Source of the DNA: Pirellula sp. SH-Sr6A
Lineage (GTDB): Bacteria > Planctomycetota > Planctomycetia > Pirellulales > Pirellulaceae
NCBI RefSeq assembly: GCF_001610875.1
Contig: NZ_CP011272.1
Location: 3,763,988 to 3,827,987, forward strand
Length of the DNA: 64,000 nt
Direction: 5' to 3'
Each line of letters begins with the position of its first letter. Position 1 is the stretch's first letter. Positions 57,071-64,000 of this stretch are shown one piece after another. Both the position numbers and the translations under genes were made by a program. The notes under the pieces are model-generated. The model saw nothing but the letters and a program-made list of their open reading frames with translations. It was not told the origin of the DNA and did no database searches.

Positions 57071-57940
57071 TTACCAACCCCAGGATAGTTTATAAAAAGC
57101 ACCTTGCATGGGCTTTTGAATCATCCAGGTCACGATTTCACCATCGGGATTCCGTTGAGGTTGGCAGGCTTCGAGCGGTCGGAAGCGATGTCCCCCGGGG
57201 GGCGCCCATTCGCCGAACACCTCGTTGCAACATTGTTCGGGCCGAAACCAAACCTGGATCAACAACACATCCGTCTCATCGGTGATTCTGGTTTGCCACC
57301 ATTGCTGTCCTTCGCGAAAAAAAGCGTCGACGTATCGAAGGCCGATCGGGCCACAATCAAACGCTGTTCCAACACGCCCCTCAGGTGGAGTGATGGAGAT
57401 CTCCCATTGCTTGTTGCTGTGAACCAAGTCGCCAGGCACCACTCCGACGCGTTGGAAAGAGACCCCTGAGGGTGCATGGTCGCACTCGATCCCCTCCCCC
57501 CAAGTGAGAAAGGGGAACACATAAGGCTCGCAATCCTCACTCAGCTTTTGAATGCGGTACCAATTCCAAACGTGCGCTGCCGCTCCATGCTGGCCGACGT
57601 CCGAGCGACGAAAGTCGACGATTTTCCAGAGATGTTGAAGCCGAAATCGTTGGAACGAAGCGACGCCCTCCGACGGTTTCCCATCGACCCCTTCCTCGGT
57701 TTCCTTTGCGGTGGCAATATCGAACCCAGGATCATCGGCGAGCAGACTCTCGGGTGATACCTTCAATGTTCCGGAAAGAATCTGAAGCGTTCTGGTATCG
57801 CAGCTCCCCCCCTTTTTGATCTTGGCAATGGTACGGGCATCGACCCCTGCACGCATGGCAAATTCCTGCTGACTCCAACCCCGACGTGTGTAGAGTTTGG
57901 TCAGCAATTCGCCGTTGAGAACTACGCCTCGTTTACCCAT
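57071..57940 (-). CDS. HTH (XRE-type) regulator with unknown C-terminal domain
   Basis: 289 residues from the ATG at 57940; a TTG 21 codons upstream is less likely. Residues ~8-70 form an XRE/Cro helix-turn-helix: LLTKLYTRRGWSQQEFAMRA followed by DARTIAKIKKG and LQILSGTLKVSPESLL. The C-terminal ~200 residues are Trp- and Tyr-rich (VWNWYRIQKLSEDCEPYVFP, QQWWQTRITDETDVLLIQVWF) with alternating strands, perhaps a ligand-sensing beta domain; I do not recognise it. It lies upstream of PAAR and the methyltransferase on the same strand (175-base gap) and may regulate them or the T6SS; no operator could be identified. Confidence 0.82.
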   Translation of the reverse strand: MGKRGVVLNGELLTKLYTRRGWSQQEFAMRAGVDARTIAKIKKGGSCDTRTLQILSGTLKVSPESLLADDPGFDIATAKETEEGVDGKPSEGVASFQRFRLQHLWKIVDFRRSDVGQHGAAAHVWNWYRIQKLSEDCEPYVFPFLTWGEGIECDHAPSGVSFQRVGVVPGDLVHSNKQWEISITPPEGRVGTAFDCGPIGLRYVDAFFREGQQWWQTRITDETDVLLIQVWFRPEQCCNEVFGEWAPPGGHRFRPLEACQPQRNPDGEIVTWMIQKPMQGAFYKLSWGW

Positions 57941-58281
57941 ATTCCCGGACGACTCCCGATGTGGTTCCGCGATCTTCGGGAGCAGTTTAGAGGGAGCACT
58001 CAAAGTTTCAATGGTCTCGGTCCGTTTCGCGCGCCCCTGCGACCGGAAGTCTGTGTGGAGCCTATCGCGATACCGGAATTTTGAACCAATTCACTCGTAC
58101 CTCAACACCACTGAATCAGCGCTATCCCCTAAAATGCAAACAGCGTCTCAGGATACCCTCTCCTATCCCTTGGTGAATCCCATCCACGATTTCCCATACG
58201 CGAGATCCTATTCCTTCATCCGCACACCCGTTGGAGCGAAGGAACGTCACTCCTTTCCTTCTTCTTTCAAAGTACAAAACG
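57941..58281. promoter_or_regulatory. Divergent region between HTH regulator and small helical protein
   Basis: A 341-base gap with promoters expected in both directions. A weak CCCGA...TCGGG inverted pair lies at about 57955-57980. No clear -35/-10 sites and no gene of coding character seen. Confidence 0.3.
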
Positions 58282-58677
58282 ATGAGCGTTCTAACGTTAA
58301 CCCGCGACAAGTGGAGAAAATTTAAAGACGAGAACAACCTCTCCAAATCCAGCTTTTTCAAAAAAGCGGATGTGGGGCCGCAGCTCGAGAAATTTCAAAA
58401 AGCCCTGGATGCCTGCAAAAACACCCCAGGCAAAAAGAGTTTGGGCAAGTGTTTTACCGAAGCAGACAAACTGGAAACCGCAATTGAGAAATTCATCAAG
58501 CTCAAGGAGGCGAAAGCGGAGCTCGATGAGAAAGCTAACAAACAGCTGAAGTCCTGGAGCAAGGAACTGGGTAGCATCACAAAGTCTTTGGCAAAGCTAT
58601 ACAAAGAAAGTGGCGAAGAGCTGGCCAATGAGGATGCAAAGAATATGAAAAACCAACTTGCTTCTCTAGGCCTTTAA
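58282..58677 (+). CDS. Small lysine-rich helical protein, unknown
   Basis: 131 residues from the ATG at 58282; a longer frame starts 17 codons earlier but adds sequence of no coding character. The product is Lys/Glu/Leu-rich helix throughout (LTLTRDKWRKFKDENNLSKS, then FIKLKEAKAELDEKANKQLK), with no signal peptide or membrane helix. Composition resembles the large helical proteins at 26927-33583, but I could align no segment with them. It is followed by a strong hairpin terminator, which supports it being a real transcribed gene. Its position next to the T6SS regulator hints at a link; function unknown. Confidence 0.65.
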   Translation: MSVLTLTRDKWRKFKDENNLSKSSFFKKADVGPQLEKFQKALDACKNTPGKKSLGKCFTEADKLETAIEKFIKLKEAKAELDEKANKQLKSWSKELGSITKSLAKLYKESGEELANEDAKNMKNQLASLGL

Positions 58678-58739
58678 CCGTCCGGTTTTGGGGGTAATTG
58701 GCGGCAGTCGATCCCCTCCTTCTTCATGTGGTAATGAAT

Positions 58740-58773
58740 CAACCCTCGAGACCGGCGAAGATCTCGAGGGTTG
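58740..58773. terminator. Bidirectional hairpin terminator
   Basis: A perfect 12-bp stem CAACCCTCGAGA / TCTCGAGGGTTG with a 10-base loop lies between the convergent small-protein and secretin genes. The following TTCT on the plus strand and ATTCATT on the minus strand are only modestly T-rich. Confidence 0.75.
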
Positions 58774-58830
58774 TTCTGTAGGACTCTTTCCACCGTTCGT
58801 TCGATGAAGCGGTGGTTTGCATCAGACGGA

Positions 58831-61800
58831 TTAAGGATTGCCCGTCGTCATTCCCATGAGGGCTTCTTCTTCCTCCGGAATGATAATGCGAGGTGTGACC
58901 GTCATCATCAGTGTGGACGTTTCTCGCCCAATCGCATCGTTCTTGAACAATCGATTCAGGTACGGGATCTTGCTCAAGATCGGTGCACCACGCTCGACTC
59001 GACCTTCACGCAATCGCTTGATACCACCCAAGAGGATCGTACCGCCGTCAGGAACACTGACAGTGGTCCCGATACTGGTCGTACCCAACGTCGGTTGCTG
59101 GACCGTCGTACCTTCGATGATATCTTCCTCATCGTCTCGCGTTCCCGACGGAGTACCGTTCGGGTTCAAGACGCTGGTTCCCGTTCTCGACACCCGTCGA
59201 CCTTGGAAGGTAAACGTTCGGTCGGTCGATTCCAGTCGCGTGAACTGAGGATTGAGTGTCATCCGGACAAAGCGGCGGTCTTGCGACACAACCGATTGAA
59301 CCGTCATTTGCGTTCCTTCATTGAGGACCACCACGATCGGTCGTTGTGCGACGGCAAAGTCACCGACGACAGGACTGAACGAGGTCACGAACGGACGCTG
59401 GGCCGTATCGTTGATACTCGCGGTCTGACCATCGAACATCGTCACCTTCGGGGCATTCAAAACGTTCTGGCGACTGTTCCCTTGCGACGCTTGCAAGAAG
59501 AAGAAGAGCTCCAGATCGCTTAGGATTGCCACCCCGAACGAAGTCGCTTGGTTGATGTCCGGGTTACCGAAAGGAGGTGTCACGGAGAAGTTATTACCGA
59601 GGGTCATGTCGAGGTCGGTCGTGAACGTCGGACCGGTGGCACCCACGCCCGATGCCAACCCAACCGCCACGCTCGGACCGGAGTCATCGTTTGGCAACTG
59701 CCGTACCTTGTCATCGATCTGCATGTCGAAGTCGACACCGATCCGTTCAAAGAACGTGTCTTGCAACTGAATGAACCGCACTTCGATAGTGACTTGCAGG
59801 CCCTGCAGCAAACGAAGGCTCTTGAGCAAGTCGGCGATCGCTTCATGCGTCTCTTGCGGAGCCGATACGATCAAGGTCAAGTTCTGGCTGAACGGGGTCA
59901 TGGTCGATGTACCACCGTTAAGATCCCACAGGTCGGGTGTGATGGTACTGCGAATCAAATTCATGATGTCGCCATAGTTGGCCATCGCATTACCACCTCC
60001 CAAACCACCTGCCGTTGGAGGCATCATCGCTCCGGGCAACGCACTCGCCAAGCTTGGGGAGATACCGTTAGAAGGTGGCATCGCAGCAATTTGCGCCATC
60101 ACCTCCGACTTCGGATCGATGCTCGCGACTCGGGAAGCATTGAGAGCGTTGCTCGCAGGGCTTACCGTTGCGCTTGCCAAGTTCGACTGGGCATAGAACG
60201 CGGATTGCAACGCTCCAGCCATACCGAAGTTGCTATCAGATACAAAGTTAGGAATTGGAATCACCAAATCCTTCACATTGTACGTCTTGATGATATTTTC
60301 TCGTTGCGTGAAACGCTTGCTTTGAATCGTCAGCAATTCATTGCGCACCGCGTAGGTCAAATTCCAAGGTTCCAGAATTTGATTTAGGGCGCTCCGGAGC
60401 TGAATGGAGTTTCCTCGGAGATCAAGGCTAACGAGCTGCTCTTCGGTGATTCCCTCTTCTGTAATCGAACGGGTGTCGATCGCGACAGGAATTCCGAACA
60501 TTTCACCGATGGTATTGATGACTTCGCCCAACGGTCTCTTGTCGAAGCTTCCCGAGAACGGTTCCGTGAGTGCTTCACGAATGCGGCGTTCCGAAGGAAG
60601 CATCTTGGTGTCTTCCACCGATCCCAAGCGATTCTTGGTCAGGCGCGCCCAAGTCTCCGCATCGGGGTACGAGAAAGGACGGTTATCATCATTCGGAATG
60701 GAGGCCATATCAACATTGAGCATGCTTCGGGTGAAGCCCTCATCTTTGTCGCTACGGATGAGCTCATATTCTTCGTAACGAGCTTGAATCTTCGCCTTGG
60801 TCATCATGACCGAAGCGATCTCCGATCCCGGCTTCAGCTCCGATACCTTCTTCGCCACTTCGATGGCTTCGGGGAATCGTCGCGAGTCGATCAAGTCATT
60901 GTACTGGTCGACCAGGCTTTGGACTTGCAAGTCGGTCTTGGCTCGCGTTGCGGCCTCAACCTCCATGCGGTTTTCAATCTGCTTGTTGCGTTGATCCAGT
61001 TCGATCGCAACTTTGTTTTGATCCACCCACGCCTCGATGTTGGCCGAGACGAGGTCGATGCGAGTGAGCAAGCTCTTTCGGTATTCGGCGCTGACATCGG
61101 ATTGGCCGATGCGTTGCCGAAGGGTCCGGAGCTTGTCGAGCGCTTCGAGAGGTTGGTTGGCGACCGCCAGACGTTCTGCGTCAGCGATTTCACCGGTTAC
61201 CTCGGAGAAGATACGTTGCTTTCGGATCTGCATATCGCGATCTTCGGCGCTGAGTGCCGCGACGCTTTCGGGGGCTCCCGATGCTCGGGAATTCCCCTGC
61301 AGCAACGTTAGCTTGTCTTTGAGCTGGGTAAGGGTTGGGGGATCGAGTTGGTCTTTCTTTTCCCAAGCGGCACGGAATTTCTCCATGGCCGCATCCTTAT
61401 TGCCGGCCGACAAAGCACTGATGCCTTGTTGGTAAAGCTCAGGTCCGCTGGTATCGGCATCGTAGCTGGTTAGTACGCCGCTCGCAGGTGCGACTTTCGA
61501 GTTGTCCTTCTGAGGTTGATAGACACCCGACTGCACACCTCCGGTGTTGGTCCCGGTTGCGGAGGCGTTTTGAACGCCCTGATTTCCGACTGGCATGGTT
61601 GCCGAAGCTTGGGCTACACCGCCCGAGAGCAAGGCTTCTCGGCCGCGTACAGCGAGTTCGACTTCCCAAGGTTTCATTTGCCCTGGCCCGAACTCTTTGT
61701 CCGAGACTTTGAGCGCGCCGGCTTGATTGATCAACTGTCGAGCGCCCGCGACGTCACCTCGATCCAGTGCCAATTTGGCTTGCGAGGCCAACCCGGAGGC

Positions 61801-62415
61801 CTGGTCGCGAAGTGGATTCGGGGCAGCGGTTGTTCCCGAGGCTACCATCCCTGGGAGGGGTGGGAGAGTGGTCGGCAGGCCCCCAGCAATCCCTTGATTG
61901 CCAGCAGGTGGCAGCAGTGGTAGAGCATTGGGTGTTGCAGGGGTAGTGGCCGCAGACCGCATCGGGTTGTTCGAAGCAGCCGTGCTCGAGGCAATTGCCA
62001 ACGAGACTGCGGATTCGATCGCCGAGGTCGGTACGCCCTTGGCCATAAACTCCTGCCGAGCCTTGATCAACTCAGTGCTGAATTCGGAGGTCGCTGGACC
62101 TGCCAAGTGAGCTTGTGCGAGAGTCTGCAACGCAACTTCGCGTCGCCCCTCTGCCAAAGCTGCTTTGGCCTTGGCCAACATCTCTCGAGCGAGGGCCGCA
62201 GAATCGGCTGCAGGTGCAGCCGTTGGTAATGCGGTCGCTCCAGGAGCTGCTGGCAATGGGGGTAATGAACCGCCCGGTTGGCTCTGTGCGTTGACCGTTG
62301 ACGTCGAGACCATTGGCGTGGCTAGACCCACAAACAATGGAACATAGACGGGCGAGGACGCCGCTGACAACGTGGTCAATAGCCGTAATGTCCGTAGAGG
62401 ATTGAGGTGTTTCAA
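58831..62415 (-). CDS. Secretin (type II/IV-pilus-like outer-membrane pore) with long N-terminal region
   Basis: 1194 residues from a TTG start with an excellent AAAGGAG seven bases upstream. A signal peptide (~1-45, ending VNAQS) sends it to the outer membrane. Residues ~60-560 are Ala/Leu-rich with TPR-like repeats (LAKAKAALAEGRREVALQTL and ALSAGNKDAAMEKFRAAWEK) and a coiled coil. An STN/N0-like domain lies at ~605-705 (LGEVINTIGEMFGIPVAIDT). The secretin core at ~890-1185 has VTIEVRFIQLQDTFFERIGV, VPDGGTILLGGIK and ILSKIPYLNRLFKND. Typical GspD/PilQ proteins have ~650-750 residues, so the N-terminal extension is large, as in planctomycete secretins. No other type II or pilus gene is in view. 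Confidence 0.92.
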   Translation of the reverse strand: MKHLNPLRTLRLLTTLSAASSPVYVPLFVGLATPMVSTSTVNAQSQPGGSLPPLPAAPGATALPTAAPAADSAALAREMLAKAKAALAEGRREVALQTLAQAHLAGPATSEFSTELIKARQEFMAKGVPTSAIESAVSLAIASSTAASNNPMRSAATTPATPNALPLLPPAGNQGIAGGLPTTLPPLPGMVASGTTAAPNPLRDQASGLASQAKLALDRGDVAGARQLINQAGALKVSDKEFGPGQMKPWEVELAVRGREALLSGGVAQASATMPVGNQGVQNASATGTNTGGVQSGVYQPQKDNSKVAPASGVLTSYDADTSGPELYQQGISALSAGNKDAAMEKFRAAWEKKDQLDPPTLTQLKDKLTLLQGNSRASGAPESVAALSAEDRDMQIRKQRIFSEVTGEIADAERLAVANQPLEALDKLRTLRQRIGQSDVSAEYRKSLLTRIDLVSANIEAWVDQNKVAIELDQRNKQIENRMEVEAATRAKTDLQVQSLVDQYNDLIDSRRFPEAIEVAKKVSELKPGSEIASVMMTKAKIQARYEEYELIRSDKDEGFTRSMLNVDMASIPNDDNRPFSYPDAETWARLTKNRLGSVEDTKMLPSERRIREALTEPFSGSFDKRPLGEVINTIGEMFGIPVAIDTRSITEEGITEEQLVSLDLRGNSIQLRSALNQILEPWNLTYAVRNELLTIQSKRFTQRENIIKTYNVKDLVIPIPNFVSDSNFGMAGALQSAFYAQSNLASATVSPASNALNASRVASIDPKSEVMAQIAAMPPSNGISPSLASALPGAMMPPTAGGLGGGNAMANYGDIMNLIRSTITPDLWDLNGGTSTMTPFSQNLTLIVSAPQETHEAIADLLKSLRLLQGLQVTIEVRFIQLQDTFFERIGVDFDMQIDDKVRQLPNDDSGPSVAVGLASGVGATGPTFTTDLDMTLGNNFSVTPPFGNPDINQATSFGVAILSDLELFFFLQASQGNSRQNVLNAPKVTMFDGQTASINDTAQRPFVTSFSPVVGDFAVAQRPIVVVLNEGTQMTVQSVVSQDRRFVRMTLNPQFTRLESTDRTFTFQGRRVSRTGTSVLNPNGTPSGTRDDEEDIIEGTTVQQPTLGTTSIGTTVSVPDGGTILLGGIKRLREGRVERGAPILSKIPYLNRLFKNDAIGRETSTLMMTVTPRIIIPEEEEALMGMTTGNP

Positions 62416-62730
62416 CGCGACACTCCTTTATCGCTACTAATTTTCCAATAAACGCTCGTCTCGTATCGACAGTCTTCAAGAGGCTGCGGGACTCCAAGCC
62501 TTTCATCCATGAAGGCACCTGAGTCCTGCGACCTCCGGCAACTTTTGCGTAACAACCAACGGAATAGGCCTTGTCCTCCGCTCCCGTCAATATCACTTTC
62601 CGGTTCGAAGTAACATTTTCCCAAAAGGTAATTTGGGCAACCTTTTGCGGCCTTTTCCAGCTTACTTATCCTTCGTGAATCCCCCGGTTGATCGCTCCGA
62701 CGCGATGGATTCACCATTGGGCATAGGCGG
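62416..62730. promoter_or_regulatory. Upstream region of the secretin gene
   Basis: A 315-base gap between two same-strand genes. It holds the secretin's strong ribosome-binding site at 62423-62429. A minus-strand frame runs through it and ends TTGA over the secretin start, but its Arg/Ser-rich translation does not look coding. No promoter identified. Confidence 0.35.
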
Positions 62731-63918
62731 TTATCGATAAATCGTCCCGCCGCCCAACGTCTGCATGGGTCGCGGCTGTCCCACGGTGTGCTCGACTCCC
62801 TGGGAACCTCGGGGAGCTTCGACGGAATGGTCCTCTCGATGCTTCTGGAATTGCTGCAAGTAGTAACTTCCCGTTTCGCCGTTATCCGAAGCGGCTGCAC
62901 CCGCTGGTAAGTTCTGTGTACTCGGGTGCATCGACTTGTTGTCCGTCATCGTGGCGTTCGATGCGATTCGAGTTGGGTCGCTCATGACACCCCCTGCCAC
63001 CTGAACATTCGATGGTTCGGTTCCAATGTTCGCAACAGCAGGTTGCACCGAAGATCCTCGTGTGTTGGAAGCGATCAGTGGACGCGCCGTATAGCCCAGT
63101 GCCAATGCTGTATGCTGGGTGACGGTACCGCCTCCATCGATCACCCAATTGTTCCAAGCGGTTTGCAGATTGCCCACCAAAGGGTATCCGTAGATTTGTT
63201 CGGTCGCTGTGTACCAATCGTCGTTGCGCATGCCAATCTCGAGGAACTTGATGAATTCGCGAGGGCCACTTTGCGCAATCAAGAAGCTCGTGACGCTGTA
63301 GCCTTGAGCGTACAAAGGGAGCATGTCAGCCGGATAATCGCGCAGCGCGAACAGGGTTGCAAACGGAATCCCTTTTTGTTCACGTAGGAACTGAATGAGC
63401 ATCTTGTCATGCTTGCGACGTTCCGATTCATGCTCGACCGTTGTGCACATGCCCTCGTCCGCCCATCGCGGAACTGGCTTGCCAAACGGGGCGAAGTGAC
63501 TAGCGATAATGGTGTGGGTGATTTCGTGTGGCAAGACACTGTCGAGAATGCGTTCTCGCGTGCCCACTACCGTCATGTTGAAGTTGACGACGGCACCTCG
63601 GATCAACGTGTACTTGGTTTCGCCACTTGCCAGCTTGTTCGGACCGTCTTGGACGACGAGGGGGCATGGTTTCGACCAGCGAGGCAACTCTTCCCCCAAC
63701 CAGTGGAGGGCGAGATCACGGCGATTGGCCTCGGCCACTTGAGCAACCTGTTGCGCCCAAGCATTGTCGCGTGCATAAACCACAAAATTGGGGGTCGCGA
63801 CCGATACCATCGGCGCCCCCCGATGTTGACTCCAGGCAATCGAACTGAAGCAAGTGCTCCACAGGATTCCGACGAAAGTCAGTAAGGTGAGACGAGAGTA
63901 AGCAAGAACAGCTTCCAT
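62731..63918 (-). CDS. Secreted HExxH metallopeptidase (gluzincin, MA-like)
   Basis: 395 residues from the ATG at 63918, with GGGAG nine bases upstream; another ATG six codons earlier has no site. A signal peptide (LTLLTFVGILWSTCFSSIAW-S) directs export. Zinc motif HEITH (~131-135) sits in SVLPHEITHTIIASHF, and the downstream third ligand is the Glu of WADEG in PVPRWADEGMCTTVE, as in MA-clan gluzincins and the DUF1570-like planctomycete group. The helical segment FATLFALRDYPADMLPLYAQ and YSVTSFLIAQSGPREFIKFL follows, with a low-complexity C-terminus. Substrate unknown. It precedes the secretin on the same strand, but a 315-base gap argues against tight coupling. Confidence 0.85.
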   Translation of the reverse strand: MEAVLAYSRLTLLTFVGILWSTCFSSIAWSQHRGAPMVSVATPNFVVYARDNAWAQQVAQVAEANRRDLALHWLGEELPRWSKPCPLVVQDGPNKLASGETKYTLIRGAVVNFNMTVVGTRERILDSVLPHEITHTIIASHFAPFGKPVPRWADEGMCTTVEHESERRKHDKMLIQFLREQKGIPFATLFALRDYPADMLPLYAQGYSVTSFLIAQSGPREFIKFLEIGMRNDDWYTATEQIYGYPLVGNLQTAWNNWVIDGGGTVTQHTALALGYTARPLIASNTRGSSVQPAVANIGTEPSNVQVAGGVMSDPTRIASNATMTDNKSMHPSTQNLPAGAAASDNGETGSYYLQQFQKHREDHSVEAPRGSQGVEHTVGQPRPMQTLGGGTIYR

Positions 63919-64000
63919 GCGTGTTGCTCCCTGCATTTCCGCGAGGATTCCACATCCATGTGGGATCGTTCGCGACTGGGTTAGGTGACTACGAGCGAGT

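Noticed and set aside
59548-60387. 279-codon plus-strand open frame
   Set aside because: Antisense to the secretin core; Arg/His/Gln-rich shadow sequence.
62412-62900. 162-codon minus-strand frame ending TTGA over the secretin start
   Set aside because: The start-stop overlap looked like coupling, but it runs over the peptidase C-terminus, is Arg/Ser-rich and has no ribosome-binding site or domain.
1-64000. CRISPR arrays, tRNA/rRNA genes, insertion sequences, prophage
   Set aside because: I looked for short regularly spaced repeats, cloverleaf-like intergenic sequence and transposase or integrase motifs and found none; the sheath and tube genes belong to a T6SS, not a phage, because ClpV, TssF/G/K/L and TagJ are present.

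Overview
The window looks like chromosomal DNA of a planctomycete, most likely a Pirellula/Rhodopirellula-type organism. This is inferred from four things: an N-terminal LEPR-XLL-like motif (LESRRVLNA) on a giant secreted protein; a Ser/Thr kinase with a DWG motif fused through a membrane segment to a very long WD40 region; M50 peptidase/HlyD fusions; and frequent GTG/TTG starts with weak or absent Shine-Dalgarno sites. I see no rRNA, tRNA, CRISPR array, transposase or integrase.

Region 1 (1-8614), envelope export cassette. After the tail of an ion-channel gene comes a TolC-like outer-membrane lipoprotein (minus strand). Divergent from it is a tightly packed trio: GAF-HlyD, HlyD, and M50 metalloprotease-HlyD. 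A small secreted protein follows on the minus strand. No ABC or RND motor is present.

Region 2 (9028-25054), giant surface protein and kinase. A 3548-residue beta-helix/haemagglutinin-like protein contains a 624-residue unit repeated 2.8 times with nearly identical DNA. One base after its stop begins a 1792-residue zinc-ribbon/Ser-Thr kinase/TM/WD40 protein.

Region 3 (25297-34241), four co-directional genes: three large helical proteins I do not recognise (524, 1105 and 1093 aa) and a DUF4240-like protein. They end at the tail of the type VI secretion locus and could be its cargo or accessories.

Region 4 (34532-57940), a type VI secretion system (T6SS). The minus-strand operon reads tssA-tssB-tssC-hcp-hcp2-tagJ-tssE-tssF-tssG-clpV-unknown-(TssB-TssC fusion). 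A beta-barrel protein gene lies upstream of tssA. Divergent from these is tssK-tssL-tssM, where TssM stops after its third membrane segment and has a degenerate P-loop. A PAAR spike-tip protein, a zinc-ribbon methyltransferase and an HTH regulator lie beyond. No VgrG (TssI) or TssJ is in the window.

Region 5 (58282-63918), a small lysine-rich helical protein, a bidirectional terminator, a long secretin (type II/IV-pilus-like outer-membrane pore) with TPR-like N-terminal region, and a secreted HExxH metallopeptidase.

The most unusual items are the motorless TolC/HlyD/M50-HlyD cassette beside a giant repeat adhesin and its coupled kinase, and a T6SS variant with a sheath fusion and a cytoplasm-only TssM.
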